Shown: positions 44,203-53,594, numbered from the stretch's first letter. The stretch is 64,000 nt of DNA from JAEVLT01 sp044598425 (GCA_044598425.1 CP172536.1:3671592-3735591), one strand, 5' to 3'. The notes: generated by a model not told the origin, from the sequence alone. Translations and numbers: made by a program.

Positions 44203-45192
44203 ATGAAAAAACGACTGAGTTTGCTGACAATTGCTATATTACTATTGCTATCTGCCTGCGGATCACCAACAGGTAAAGGTAAAAATAGTACCACAAAAGA
44301 GTCTGGAAAACCTGAGTTAAAAATTGGATATGTCTCGATTTTGGCAAATGCTCCAGGTATTATTGCGGACAAAGAAGGATTTTTTTCTAAAAAACTAAAT
44401 GTAAAAACCTATGCATTTAACTCTGGTCCCGAGCTCTATCAAGCTTTAGCGGCAGGTGAACTGGATGTTGCCTACGCAGGAGTGCCTGCACTTGTGAACT
44501 GGTCATCCCGAGGACTTCCTGTAAAAGTTATTGCGAAAGTAAGTGAAGGAAAAATTGGGGCTGTTGTCGGAAAAGATTCAAGCATCACTTCAGTTAAGGA
44601 ATTAAAGGGGCAAGTCATTGCCAGCATTGACCGTGGAAGTGGTGTGGATATTATTACAAGAGGAGTTCTTTTACCAAAAGCCGGCCTTTCAAATAAGGAT
44701 GTAACCATTCAGCAGTTTAAACAGCCAAACATTGAAGCGGCGATTGATTCGAATCAAGTGAAGGCCGGAGTATTAAATGAACCATTCTTAACCTATGCCC
44801 TGTTGCGCGGGAAAAAGCAAATAGCAGAAGAAAATGATCCTGCTCTTGTTGTCGTTGCTACAAAAGATGCACTCAAGAAGAAGCCTGAAGCTGTTCATGC
44901 CTTTATGCAGGTTCATCAATCAACCATTCAATATTTAAATAATGATCAGGGAAATGCCAATCAGGTATTGGTTAAGACTTTCAATATCAAAGCAGTAGGA
45001 GATGTACCTGCTGAACAGGTGATTGCCCAAGCAAAGAAAAAAATGGTTTTCGATTGGAAATTCAACGAAAAGAATTTCGCCGGATACCAAAAACTTGCGG
45101 ATGCAGCGTATGAGCTTGGTTATGTAAACAAAAAGGTTGATGTAAAAAGTTTGTTCGATCTTTCATTTGTTAAGGGAGTAGTAGAAAAGTGA
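44203..45192 (+). CDS. Substrate-binding lipoprotein of the ABC transporter (NMT1/SsuA-like)
   Basis: A 329-residue binding protein with a lipoprotein signal (lipobox LLSAC, lipidated Cys19) and an NMT1/SsuA-type fold: KIGYVSILANAPGIIADKEGFFSK, LAAGELDVAYAGVPALVNW, GVLNEPFLTYALL. Ligands in this family are sulfonates, nitrate, taurine or thiamine precursors; which one is not clear. The stop overlaps the permease start by 4 bases. Confidence 0.9.
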   Translation: MKKRLSLLTIAILLLLSACGSPTGKGKNSTTKESGKPELKIGYVSILANAPGIIADKEGFFSKKLNVKTYAFNSGPELYQALAAGELDVAYAGVPALVNWSSRGLPVKVIAKVSEGKIGAVVGKDSSITSVKELKGQVIASIDRGSGVDIITRGVLLPKAGLSNKDVTIQQFKQPNIEAAIDSNQVKAGVLNEPFLTYALLRGKKQIAEENDPALVVVATKDALKKKPEAVHAFMQVHQSTIQYLNNDQGNANQVLVKTFNIKAVGDVPAEQVIAQAKKKMVFDWKFNEKNFAGYQKLADAAYELGYVNKKVDVKSLFDLSFVKGVVEK

Positions 45193-45944
45193 ATAAGTGG
45201 AAATTCAGCTTGATGGCAGTTCCATTTGTATTTATGATTTGGTTTGTCGTATCAGCAAAATACCCTGCATATATAGTCCCCAGTCCTGTGGATGTCTTCC
45301 ATGAAGGCGTCGTACAGTGGAATAAGGGAGAGATTCAAACACATATCCTTCTGAGTCTCAAACGACTCGTTTTAGGATTTGTTCTTTCTGCCTGCATGGC
45401 TTTTTTAATCGGAATTTTGGCTGGAGCATTCCGGCCGTTCCGGCTTTTTTTAATGCCGCTTGTTTCGTTTTTTCAAGCGACGCCGCCAATGGCATGGGCT
45501 CCATTATTGGTTATTTTTCTCGGCTTAGGGGATGCACCAATGATTTCTGTCATCATGATTGCCTCCTTTTTTCCAATCTTAATGAATGTAATTCAAGGGA
45601 TGAATATGATTCCTGAATCGCATATTCGGGCAGCTAAATCACTGGGAGCAACAGGCTGGAAACTTGCCTTTTACGTATACTTACCGGAAATTATTCCCGC
45701 CGCTATCAGCGGGATTTACGTAGGTTTTGCGATTTCATGGCGTTCACTTGTGGCAGCAGAAATGATTGGCGGTAATGGAGGAATTGGCTATTTTATCTCG
45801 TTTAATGGACAAACAGGAAATTCGTCAGCAGTCATACTGGGAATTTTAATTATTGGCTTTCTGGCGTTGTTCATGGACTTCCTTTTCTTGAAACCTCTTC
45901 ATAACCGCTTTGCTGGTTGGGCATTACGAAATAAAAATGAATAA
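45189..45944 (+). CDS. ABC transporter permease (SsuC-like)
   Basis: A 251-residue inner-membrane permease with six predicted segments and the EAA-type loop SHIRAAKSLGATGWKLAFYVYLPEIIPA. It completes the plus-strand transporter. The gene ends at a long palindromic terminator shared with rpsR. Confidence 0.93.
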   Translation: MNKWKFSLMAVPFVFMIWFVVSAKYPAYIVPSPVDVFHEGVVQWNKGEIQTHILLSLKRLVLGFVLSACMAFLIGILAGAFRPFRLFLMPLVSFFQATPPMAWAPLLVIFLGLGDAPMISVIMIASFFPILMNVIQGMNMIPESHIRAAKSLGATGWKLAFYVYLPEIIPAAISGIYVGFAISWRSLVAAEMIGGNGGIGYFISFNGQTGNSSAVILGILIIGFLALFMDFLFLKPLHNRFAGWALRNKNE

Positions 45945-45986
45945 GCAAAAAAGCAGCAGGGGAATCCCCTGCTGCTTTTTTGCTTA
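45941..45986. terminator. Bidirectional terminator between the ABC cassette and rpsR
   Basis: A near-perfect palindrome ATAAGCAAAAAAGCAGCAGG / CCTGCTGCTTTTTTGCTTAT around a 6-base centre. It serves the convergent permease and rpsR genes and includes the rpsR stop codon. Confidence 0.92.
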
Positions 45987-46223
45987 TTCACCTGCAACAA
46001 ATGGTAATAAAGCCATTTGACGAGCACGTTTAATCGCAACAGTTAATTTCCGTTGGTATTTTGCGCTCGTACCCGTCACACGACGAGGTAAAATTTTACC
46101 GCGTTCAGAGATGAATTTTTTAAGTAAATCTACATCTTTATAGTCGATGTGAGTGATTCCATTTGCTGTGAAATAGCAAACTTTGCGGCGTTTTGCACGG
46201 CCGCCTTTACGTCCTCCTGCCAT
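45984..46223 (-). CDS. rpsR: 30S ribosomal protein S18
   Basis: A 79-residue S18: KRRKVCYFTANGITHIDYKDVDLLKKFISERGKILPRRVTGTSAKYQRKLTVAIKRARQMALLP. It binds 16S rRNA with S6 in the platform. It is the third gene of rpsF-ssb-rpsR, with GGAGG before the ATG. Confidence 0.98.
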   Translation of the reverse strand: MAGGRKGGRAKRRKVCYFTANGITHIDYKDVDLLKKFISERGKILPRRVTGTSAKYQRKLTVAIKRARQMALLPFVAGE

Positions 46224-46281
46224 GAATATTCCCTCCTTTTGTTATTGTTTTTATCGTAATATTTCGCTGAAAAGTTGTGGT

Positions 46282-46785
46282 TTAGAATGGAAGATCATCA
46301 TCAGAGATGTCAATTTGCCCATTACCGGCAAACGGATCATCATCCACTCTTGTAAAGCCTTGATTATTATTGTTCTGGCGTTGATTCTGACTGCTGCTGC
46401 CGAATGGAGTGTTTTGCTCCCTCGGGGCATTGTAATAATCGCTGTCATTTCTTGCGCTTGACGCGCTCTTCGGCTCTAAAAATTGAACACTCTCAGCCAA
46501 AACTTCTGTAACATAGACACGCTTGCCATCTTGTCCTTCATAATTGCGCGTTTGAATGCGTCCATCAACGCCTGCAAGGCTTCCTTTTTTCAAAAAATTC
46601 GCCACGTTTTCAGCTGGACGCCGCCAAACAACACAATTAATAAAGTCTGTTTCCCGTTCCCCTTGCTGGTTCGTAAAAGTACGGTTTACAGCCAGGGTAA
46701 ACGTTGCAACAGGAACACCATTTGGCGTATAGCGCAAGTCAGGATCCTTCGTCAAACGGCCAACAAGAACGACACGATTCATCAT
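46282..46785 (-). CDS. ssb: Single-stranded DNA-binding protein SsbA
   Basis: A 167-residue SSB. The OB-fold has MNRVVLVGRLTKDPDLRYTPNG and FINCVVWRRPAENVANFLKKGS. A Gln/Asn-rich linker follows, then the acidic tip ISDDDLPF that binds partner proteins. The start at 46785 (MMNRVV) is chosen; an upstream TTG at 46794 is in frame but less likely. Confidence 0.97.
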   Translation of the reverse strand: MMNRVVLVGRLTKDPDLRYTPNGVPVATFTLAVNRTFTNQQGERETDFINCVVWRRPAENVANFLKKGSLAGVDGRIQTRNYEGQDGKRVYVTEVLAESVQFLEPKSASSARNDSDYYNAPREQNTPFGSSSQNQRQNNNNQGFTRVDDDPFAGNGQIDISDDDLPF

Positions 46786-46814
46786 CAGAATCAACTCCTT
46801 TTTCTTTAGTTTAC

Positions 46815-46830
46815 TGTTTCATGTGAAACA
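46815..46830. other. Near-consensus parS site between ssb and rpsF
   Basis: TGTTTCATGTGAAACA differs from the parS consensus TGTTTCACGTGAAACA at one central base (C to T). It lies in the short ssb-rpsF spacer, not in coding sequence. Confidence 0.7.
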
Positions 46831-46849
46831 ATTTATAGTCAACGCAAGC

Positions 46850-47137
46850 TTATGCTTCTGCTTTAACGACGATGTGGCGAATGATATCTTCGCTGATTTT
46901 AGCCAAGCGAGAGAATTCTTCAACCGCTGCAGCCGTAGATGTAACGTTTACGATTTGGTAGTAGCCATCGCGGAAATCATTGATTTCATATGCAAGACGG
47001 CGTTTGCCCCAATCTTTCACTTCTACTGATTCCGCACCATTATCACTAAGAATCGTGTTAAAACGCTCAACAAGCGCCTTTTTAGCCTCATCTTCAATAT
47101 TTGGGCGGATGATGTACATGATTTCGTACTTTTTCAT
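46850..47137 (-). CDS. rpsF: 30S ribosomal protein S6
   Basis: A 95-residue S6: MKKYEIMYIIRPNIEDEAKKALVERF ... KDWGKRRLAYEINDFRDGYYQIVNV. It pairs with S18 on the ribosome. The ATG at 47137 with AAAGGAGGTG is the clear start; the frame extends upstream to 47185 through the leader. Confidence 0.98.
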   Translation of the reverse strand: MKKYEIMYIIRPNIEDEAKKALVERFNTILSDNGAESVEVKDWGKRRLAYEINDFRDGYYQIVNVTSTAAAVEEFSRLAKISEDIIRHIVVKAEA

Positions 47138-47202
47138 CTCTGTCACCTCCTTTTGGTCTAAACGGCCCGAATGGGCAAGGAGCAATTATTCATTACTCAC
47201 AA
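47138..47202 (-). promoter_or_regulatory. Candidate S6:S18-binding leader of the rpsF mRNA
   Basis: The 5' leader holds GGAGCAATTATT... preceding a GC hairpin GCCCATTCGGGC with CCGTTTAGACC after it, just before the ribosome binding site. This resembles the autoregulatory S6:S18 leader motif known upstream of rpsF in many bacteria. The assignment rests on position and partial shape only. Confidence 0.5.
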
Positions 47203-47208
47203 GTTAAA

Positions 47209-47237
47209 AGTATAGCATAGCTTTCTATGAAAAGCAA
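47209..47237 (-). promoter_or_regulatory. rpsF: SigA-type promoter of the rpsF operon
   Basis: On the minus strand TTGCTT (47237-47232) and TATACT (47214-47209) are spaced 17 bases apart, with TATGC before the -10. Transcription would start near 47202, giving a leader of about 65 nt. Confidence 0.75.
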
Positions 47238-47296
47238 TGACTGCTATTAAGCATAGATTGAAAAAACTCCGCCAATTAGGCAGAGTTTTTATCTTT

Positions 47297-48394
47297 TTAT
47301 ACATTAAAGCGGAAGTGGATAATATCCCCGTCTTTTACTTCATACTCTTTGCCTTCAAGGCGCACTTTGCCTGCTTCACGCGCGGCATTCATGGATCCGG
47401 CGGCCATCAAGTCATCATAGGATACCGTTTCTGCCCGAATAAAGCCGCGCTCAAAGTCAGAGTGGATAATCCCGGCACATTGCGGAGCCTTCATCCCTTT
47501 TCGGAAAGTCCATGCGCGCACTTCTTGCACACCGGCTGTAAAATAAGTAGCGAGGCCAAGCAGGTGATAAGCAGCCCGAATCAATTGGTCCAATCCGGAT
47601 TCTTCAATTCCTAACTCTTCCAAAAACATCGCTTTTTCTTCGCCTTCAAGCTCGGCAACTTCCGATTCGATTTTGGCACAGATTACAATCACTTCTGCAT
47701 GATCAGCTGCAAACTCGCGCACTTTTTGAACATACTCATTGGAAGATGGATCTGCAACATCTTCTTCTCCTACATTTGCAACATAGAGAACTGGCTTAAT
47801 AGTAAGCAAATGTAGCCCTTTTACAATCTTTTGCTGGTCATCGGTAAATTCAATCGTCCGAGCCGGCTTTTCTGCTTCAAAAGCATCACGCAGCATGGTT
47901 AAAACTTCAAATTCCGCCACCGCTTCTTTGTCTTTCTGCTTAGCTAATTTTTCAACCCGGCCAATCCGCTTTTCAACTGTCTCCATATCAGCAAGGATTA
48001 ACTCTAAATTAATTGTCTCAATATCCTCAATCGGATCAACTTTCCCGGAAACATGCGTAATATTATCATCAGCAAAACAACGGACAACTTGGCAAATCGC
48101 GTCCACTTCACGAATATGCGAAAGAAATTTGTTGCCCAGCCCTTCACCTTTGCTTGCACCTTTTACAATTCCAGCTATATCTGTAAATTCAAAGGTGGTA
48201 GGGACCGTTTTTTTCGGCTGAACCAATTCAGTTAGCTTATTTAACCGTTCATCCGGAACCTCAACGATTCCGACATTTGGGTCGATCGTACAAAACGGGT
48301 AATTGGCAGACTCCGCCCCCGCTTGTGTAATCGCATTAAATAACGTAGACTTCCCGACGTTTGGAAGTCCGACGATTCCTGCAGTCAAAGCCAT
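47297..48394 (-). CDS. ychF: Redox-regulated ATPase YchF (Obg family)
   Basis: A 365-residue OLA1/YchF: GLPNVGKSTLFNAITQAGA (P-loop), the DIAGIVKGASKGEGLGNKFL switch, NVGEED in place of NKxD (hence ATP preference), and the C-terminal TGS domain (VRAWTFRKGMKAPQCAGIIHSDFERGFI). It is a ribosome-associated stress regulator, called yyaF in B. subtilis at this locus. Confidence 0.97.
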   Translation of the reverse strand: MALTAGIVGLPNVGKSTLFNAITQAGAESANYPFCTIDPNVGIVEVPDERLNKLTELVQPKKTVPTTFEFTDIAGIVKGASKGEGLGNKFLSHIREVDAICQVVRCFADDNITHVSGKVDPIEDIETINLELILADMETVEKRIGRVEKLAKQKDKEAVAEFEVLTMLRDAFEAEKPARTIEFTDDQQKIVKGLHLLTIKPVLYVANVGEEDVADPSSNEYVQKVREFAADHAEVIVICAKIESEVAELEGEEKAMFLEELGIEESGLDQLIRAAYHLLGLATYFTAGVQEVRAWTFRKGMKAPQCAGIIHSDFERGFIRAETVSYDDLMAAGSMNAAREAGKVRLEGKEYEVKDGDIIHFRFNV

Positions 48395-48562
48395 GGAAAT
48401 GTCACTCCTCTTTCAAATCTTTATCTATTTTTTATAAAAATGATCTCAAAAACTGAGCCTTTTGACAGAACGAAACTGATTATAAAATTAATTAAAAAGC
48501 CTCTCACAATTATAGGCATATGTCACTAAAAAGACAAGGCGGTTAGCAGCAAATAAAAACAG

Positions 48563-48578
48563 CCGCCATTTATGGCGA
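48563..48578 (-). terminator. Terminator overlapping the yyaE stop
   Basis: The stem GCCGCCAT/ATGGCGAC (nearly perfect) is followed on the minus strand by TGTTTTTATT. It includes the stop codon of the oxidoreductase gene. The 48395-48562 spacer before ychF holds no gene. Confidence 0.7.
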
Positions 48579-50588
48579 CAATTGCTTAATTTTTTCAATA
48601 TTTACAAGGCAATCATATAACGTGCTGCCCAGACGATTGTCAGATTCTAGGCTGGATGTTAATTGATTGACAGAGCCGCCAAAAGCAGCGGCAATCCCCT
48701 CATCAATATTAATCGTATTAGGATGGGCTTTTGCCATAATCGATACCGTTCCCTCAATCGTTCCGCGTCGATTCCAAACTCTTACTTGATCACCATCCTG
48801 CAAATCAAGGTGCTCAGCAATGTTTTTTGCAATTTCAACTTTTACTTGAGGATCGTTTTTCCACAAGGAATAGTGCTGCGAGTGATTGGAACGAAGCGGA
48901 TGAATGGTTAGCAGACTGTATGGATACTCCTTTGCTAGTTCCGGCTGGGACCATTTTGATTCACTTGGGAGCGAAAGTGTCAGTTTTCCATTCGACCCCT
49001 TTAACGATCCTAGGCTTGAAGTGAACTCATATTTACCGCTCGGCGTCTGAAACTTCCGGTCTGCCCAGGGAATTTTTTGAACAGGCAATTCCAGCCATCT
49101 TTGGTTCTTTAGTTTTTCAAGCGTAAACCCATGCTTTTCAAGCGGCTCTAAACACTTGTTCATCCATTGTTCCCTTGTAAAAGCAAAATCATCACCAAAC
49201 CCGAGACGTTCAGCCAACTGGGTCCATATCCACAAATCAGGCCTGGCTTCTCCAGGCGGGTCGACCAGTTTCGGTCCATAATTAACATAATGATGGTACA
49301 TAGAAGAATAATAAAGATCTTCTTCTTCAAAAGACCCCGCCACAGGTAAAACATAGTTTGCCAGCTTTGCCGTGTCAGTCATATAGGAATCAATCACAAC
49401 CAATGTTTCTACTGAAGAAAATGCTTTTTCGACAATTGAAGTATCTGGTACTTGTGTGAGTGGATTTCCGCAAGTGACAATAATCATTTGGATTTTTGGA
49501 TCAGTTGCTGCCAGCACTTTTTCTGCCTGGTGCATAATTGGAAATTGGCGATGTTTTTCTCTTCGATTTGGCAGAGTGATCTGTTCAAACGAAAAGCTTT
49601 GCCCTACTTGGATATTGGCATAGTTTGCACCACCGCCTGAAATGCCTATATTTCCACTAATGGCAACAAGGGCATCAATCAACCGGATCGTATTGCCGCC
49701 ATTTCGATAGCGCTGCATCCCTAGCCCCATATAAGTTGCGGTTGGCTTTTCAGCATATATTTGCGCTAATTGGGTAAATACTTGTATTGGAACTTCAGTC
49801 ATTTCACTTATTTTTTCAAGCGAGATCCCATTGATAAGCTCGAGCAAATCATTAAATCTAATCGTTGCCGTTTCAATAAATTCGCGGTCTTCCAAGCCAA
49901 GACGAATGATTTCTTTCATGATTCCAACAGCCAAAAAACCATCCATTCCAGGCTTAATGGAAATATGCTTGTTCGCAATTTTTGCAGTTGCATTATATAT
50001 TGGATCGATGACATAGATGTTGGCGCCTTGCTTCTTTACTTCCAGCAGCTTTTCATAAAAATGCATGTTCGTCCGGGCCGCATTTCTTCCCCAAACAATG
50101 ATATTTTTACTGTTAACGATGTCATTTGGGGCGTGGCTGATTGCATTGCCAAAATCCCATTTCTGCGCTTCGATACCAGCTCCCCAGCAAAGAGAACCTA
50201 CTAATTCTGTTACACCACCATAGCAATTAAAAAAACGTTGATCTAGATTTTTTAAAATCCCATTGTTTGCATAGTCATGGCTATGCAGTACGGCAGTTGA
50301 ACCGTGATTTTCTTTAATTTCCGCTAACTTCTCGGCAATCTCATCAAGAGCCTGGCTCCAAGTAATCGGTTTGAATTGTCCATTTACTTTTTTTAATGGG
50401 AAAAGCAGTCTTTCCGGCCCATTCGCTCGATTGACAAGCATTCTGCCCCGGCTGCAAATCTTTCCCTTTGTAATCGGGTGGTCGAAATCCCCATCCACTT
50501 TTATGACTTTTCCGTCTTCAACCGTTACTTGAAATCCACAGCTATCCCAGCAATTTAATGGACAAGCTGAATGTTTAATTGTTGCCAT
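48570..50588 (-). CDS. yyaE: Molybdopterin-dependent oxidoreductase (YyaE-like)
   Basis: A 672-residue DMSO-reductase-family enzyme with a 4Fe-4S motif Cys9, Cys13, Cys17, Cys45 (C-x3-C-x3-C-x27-C), then molybdopterin-binding segments (LCWGAGIEAQKWDFG, NIIVWGRNAARTN, YMGLGMQRYRNGG) and the C-terminal molydop-binding domain (LLTIHPLRSNHSQHY). No twin-arginine signal is seen, so it is cytoplasmic. The substrate is unknown. The same gene sits here in B. subtilis. Confidence 0.92.
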   Translation of the reverse strand: MATIKHSACPLNCWDSCGFQVTVEDGKVIKVDGDFDHPITKGKICSRGRMLVNRANGPERLLFPLKKVNGQFKPITWSQALDEIAEKLAEIKENHGSTAVLHSHDYANNGILKNLDQRFFNCYGGVTELVGSLCWGAGIEAQKWDFGNAISHAPNDIVNSKNIIVWGRNAARTNMHFYEKLLEVKKQGANIYVIDPIYNATAKIANKHISIKPGMDGFLAVGIMKEIIRLGLEDREFIETATIRFNDLLELINGISLEKISEMTEVPIQVFTQLAQIYAEKPTATYMGLGMQRYRNGGNTIRLIDALVAISGNIGISGGGANYANIQVGQSFSFEQITLPNRREKHRQFPIMHQAEKVLAATDPKIQMIIVTCGNPLTQVPDTSIVEKAFSSVETLVVIDSYMTDTAKLANYVLPVAGSFEEEDLYYSSMYHHYVNYGPKLVDPPGEARPDLWIWTQLAERLGFGDDFAFTREQWMNKCLEPLEKHGFTLEKLKNQRWLELPVQKIPWADRKFQTPSGKYEFTSSLGSLKGSNGKLTLSLPSESKWSQPELAKEYPYSLLTIHPLRSNHSQHYSLWKNDPQVKVEIAKNIAEHLDLQDGDQVRVWNRRGTIEGTVSIMAKAHPNTINIDEGIAAAFGGSVNQLTSSLESDNRLGSTLYDCLVNIEKIKQLSP

Positions 50589-50660
50589 TTCTCCACCCCC
50601 GTTCGTTTCTTTAACGTGGCTCCGCCTCTTTTCTAGTAGAAAAAAGAAGCATGGAACGGT

Positions 50661-50858
50661 TTACTCCTCATGCTTCACAAGTATTTTCTTCATTTTACGG
50701 GAAAACTCTTTTCTTGGAATTAATACACTGTGGGAACAGCCTTCGCATTTGATTCGGATGTCCATTCCCATTCGAATGATTTTCCAGCGATTCACCCCGC
50801 ATGGATGCGGCTTTTTCATTTCAACAATATCATTAATGGAAAATTCCTTTGGCTCCAA
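50661..50858 (-). CDS. yyzM: DUF951 family protein YyzM
   Basis: A 65-residue protein, FSINDIVEMKKPHPCGVNRWKIIRMGMDIRIKCEGCSHSVLIPRKEF, typical of DUF951, with three Cys that may bind metal. It is conserved next to the MscS gene near the Bacillus origin. Function unknown. Confidence 0.92.
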   Translation of the reverse strand: MEPKEFSINDIVEMKKPHPCGVNRWKIIRMGMDIRIKCEGCSHSVLIPRKEFSRKMKKILVKHEE

Positions 50859-50873
50859 ATCGGGTTCCTCCTT

Positions 50874-51776
50874 TTACACACCTGGCTCTTTTGACTGTAC
50901 GGCCTCTCTCGAATACATCACAAGCCGTGGAAATGGAATTTCTATGCCATTTTCATCTAGTATTAGTTTTACTTCTTTACGAAGCACTCTCGCAATATAA
51001 AAATGCTGCATTGGGAGTGTTTCTGCAACTATTCTTAAAACAATCTCCGATGGGCCTAGATTTTGCACTCCCAAAAGTTCCGGTTTCTTAACAAGTTCTT
51101 CATATTGCTCAGGTAATCTTTCTAAAAGTTCTTCAATAACCTTTTCTGCTTTTTCAATATCTTCCTCATAGGCTATGCCCACATCAACAACGGCTACACT
51201 GTTATTTAATGAGTAATTCGTTACTTGATTAATGCTTCCATTTGGCAAAATATGCAATTCACCGGTCCAGCTTTTAATTTTCGTTGTTCTTAAGCCAATT
51301 GCTTCTACATTTCCTTCAAATTGACCCACTCGAATATGGTCTCCAACGGAAAACTGATCTTCAAATATAATAAAAAAACCGGATAAAATATCTTTGACTA
51401 GGCTTTGTGCTCCAAAACCAACGGCCAGTCCAACAATCCCAGCCCCTGCCAATAACGCTTTTACGTCAATATTGAGGACAGACAGAATCATCATAAACGC
51501 AATAAAATAAACAACGTATGAGAGGATATTATCAATCAGCCTCAGCAATGTAGCTTCTCTGCGTTCCGACATCCGTAAGGAAACAAACGGTGTTAGAGAA
51601 GCTCGCGCCCGTATTTTCACCATATTGTGAATCGTTATTTTACCAACGCGAATGAGAATTTTTGCTACAATAAGGATCGCAAAAATTTTTAGAAATCCTT
51701 CGCCAATTGCAAGCCAAGTTTCTTCATTTTGGAATTTATCTACAACACTTTGAATAACTTTTTCAGTAGGAAACAT
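50874..51776 (-). CDS. MscS-family mechanosensitive ion channel
   Basis: A 300-residue small-conductance channel with three membrane segments; the pore helix is the Gly/Ala-rich LLAGAGIVGLAVGFGAQSLVKDILSGFFII. A beta domain follows (DQFSVGDHIRVGQFEGNVEAIGLRTTKIKSWTGELHILPNGSI) and a cytoplasmic C-terminal region. It opens on osmotic downshock. It lies 15 bases upstream of yyzM on the same strand. Confidence 0.95.
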   Translation of the reverse strand: MFPTEKVIQSVVDKFQNEETWLAIGEGFLKIFAILIVAKILIRVGKITIHNMVKIRARASLTPFVSLRMSERREATLLRLIDNILSYVVYFIAFMMILSVLNIDVKALLAGAGIVGLAVGFGAQSLVKDILSGFFIIFEDQFSVGDHIRVGQFEGNVEAIGLRTTKIKSWTGELHILPNGSINQVTNYSLNNSVAVVDVGIAYEEDIEKAEKVIEELLERLPEQYEELVKKPELLGVQNLGPSEIVLRIVAETLPMQHFYIARVLRKEVKLILDENGIEIPFPRLVMYSREAVQSKEPGV

Positions 51777-51985
51777 TTTATCACCTTCTCATTTATAAAG
51801 ATACAATGAATATGGCCCGGTCGTAAAGCACTTGAGAAAGGTTCTTAAAATCAAGGCACTCAGCTTATTAAGCCTAATCTAATTTATTTTAACAAATTTT
51901 CTTTACAGCTTTATAGTTTTGTGATTTTTTCTTTTAAAACAATAAATACCAAAAAATTAGTTTAATACATTTTTATTAAAGGAAT

Positions 51986-52015
51986 GTATAGATATCAGCA
52001 AATCTCCGTATAATG
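51986..52015 (+). promoter_or_regulatory. yyaC: Candidate SigF/SigG-type promoter of yyaC
   Basis: GTATA (51986-51990) and CGTATAATG (52007-52015) are 16 bases apart, near the forespore promoter pattern GywTA ... GGnnAnAnT. The yyaC gene is a forespore gene in B. subtilis. The match is partial. Confidence 0.4.
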
Positions 52016-52043
52016 CTAATATTAAAACTAAGGAGTGGGCTTA

Positions 52044-52670
52044 ATGGATCTGAAATCAAAAATTTTTGACAGGAGGGAAAATACACGAATTAGTCATGAG
52101 GATAACACAGCAGTAGAACAACTTGCAACAGAATTAATTTCACTGTTTCCTGCCATGACTAGCCGCCCCATTGTCTTTGTTTGTATTGGTACAGACCGAT
52201 CAACTGGAGATTCATTAGGACCACTTGTCGGCACTTTGTTAGAAGAAAAGAATTTGCAACCTTTTTTTGTTTACGGAACACTTGATGATCCGATCCATGC
52301 TGTCAATTTGGAAGAAAAATTGAAAGTGATTAAAGAACAGCATTTCCATCCGTTTATTATTGGTATTGATGCATGCTTAGGGCGTTTTAAAAGCATCGGC
52401 ATGATTGAAATTGGCGAAGGGCCGGTAAAACCCGGAGCGGGCGTTAACAAAGATTTGCCCGCCGTCGGCCATATTCATATAACCGGCATTGTTAATGTCA
52501 GTGGTTTTATGGAGTTTTTTGTTCTCCAAAATACTCGCCTTAATCTAGTCTTAAAGATGGCTAAAACAATGGCCAACGGTATCTATAAAGCAAGTTTGCG
52601 CTACCCGCAGCAAACAAATTGCCATGAGTTTAATTGGAATGCCGCAAACATAGAAGCTGCAGAACAATAA
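52044..52670 (+). CDS. yyaC: Spore protease YyaC (DUF1256, GPR-like)
   Basis: A 208-residue protein with IVFVCIGTDRSTGDSLGPLVGTLL, FYGTLDDPIHAVNL and GIDACLGR, the hallmarks of the sporulation protein YyaC, related to the germination protease GPR. The ATG at 52044 has AAGGAG eight bases upstream. It is divergent from the mscS gene and one of few plus-strand core genes. Confidence 0.93.
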   Translation: MDLKSKIFDRRENTRISHEDNTAVEQLATELISLFPAMTSRPIVFVCIGTDRSTGDSLGPLVGTLLEEKNLQPFFVYGTLDDPIHAVNLEEKLKVIKEQHFHPFIIGIDACLGRFKSIGMIEIGEGPVKPGAGVNKDLPAVGHIHITGIVNVSGFMEFFVLQNTRLNLVLKMAKTMANGIYKASLRYPQQTNCHEFNWNAANIEAAEQ

Positions 52671-52681
52671 TTTTAAGGAAA

Positions 52682-52701
52682 AACTCGCCAATCGGCGAGT
52701 T
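52682..52701. terminator. Bidirectional terminator between yyaC and the DUF554 gene
   Basis: The stem AACTCGCC/GGCGAGTT with a short loop, flanked by A and T runs, lies between the convergent genes. Confidence 0.82.
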
Positions 52702-52705
52702 TTCT

Positions 52706-53419
52706 TTATAAATATTGATGATATTTGTATAAAATTGTTACAATCACCGCTGTTACAACAATAGACGGCAAAAAATTGGCGACCTTCACTTTTGTAATAC
52801 CAGCTAAATTAAGGCCAATCGCAAAGATCATAATTCCTCCTGTTGCCGTCATCTCAACGATAAATTGATCCATTAATTCTTTCGGAACAAAGCGGTCGAT
52901 TTGCGTAGCAAATAAGGCAATCCCGCCCTCATAAAGAAAAACTGGAACAGCAGAAAACAAAACACCAATCCCAAGAGTGGTCGATAAAATAAGAGCTGTA
53001 AACCCATCAATAATCGATTTTGTATATAAAACATCATGATTGCCGCGAATTCCGCTATCAAGTGCTCCTATAATCGCCATTGCGCCAATTAAAAAAATTA
53101 ATGTGGCTGTTACAAACCCTTCGGAAATGCTCCCTCTTTCATTCGAACCTAACTTTTTCTCAAGCCATCTTCCAAGCTGATTCAATTTTTCTTCTAATTG
53201 AAAAAGTTCTCCAAATACAGCACCGATTACAAGGCTCAAAATGACAATTAAAAAGTTTTCACTCTTTAATCCCATTTGCAGTCCGAGCACCATAACCGAT
53301 AAACTGATTCCATACATGACTGTCGTCTTCATGCCTTCTGGAATTCGCTGCAGAAGCCTTCCAAGCAAGGTTCCTATAATAATTAGCAACCCATTTACGA
53401 GCGTACCCAATAAAAACAT
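52706..53419 (-). CDS. DUF554 membrane protein
   Basis: A 237-residue protein with about seven membrane segments (FLLGTLVNGLLIIIGTLLGRLL at the start, then a Gly/Ala-rich ITKVKVANFLPSIVVTAVIV end). It belongs to the DUF554 family (YdfK/YqgA-like), of unknown, possibly transport, function. It lies just upstream of the MITE-like element at 53595-53786. Confidence 0.9.
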   Translation of the reverse strand: MFLLGTLVNGLLIIIGTLLGRLLQRIPEGMKTTVMYGISLSVMVLGLQMGLKSENFLIVILSLVIGAVFGELFQLEEKLNQLGRWLEKKLGSNERGSISEGFVTATLIFLIGAMAIIGALDSGIRGNHDVLYTKSIIDGFTALILSTTLGIGVLFSAVPVFLYEGGIALFATQIDRFVPKELMDQFIVEMTATGGIMIFAIGLNLAGITKVKVANFLPSIVVTAVIVTILYKYHQYL

Positions 53420-53594
53420 TCAATTTCACCTAATTTCAAAATAAGGATCGTGCATATGCTATGCTTCACAGCCAGAGAGTACATCTGATTCTAGTACTTT
53501 TTAAAAAGGCTATGTTAAACTTCGTTGTTGATGTTTGCTAATATCCGCTCCCTTTCCACCCGGACGAACCACCGAACCTCCTCGCTCGTACCTT

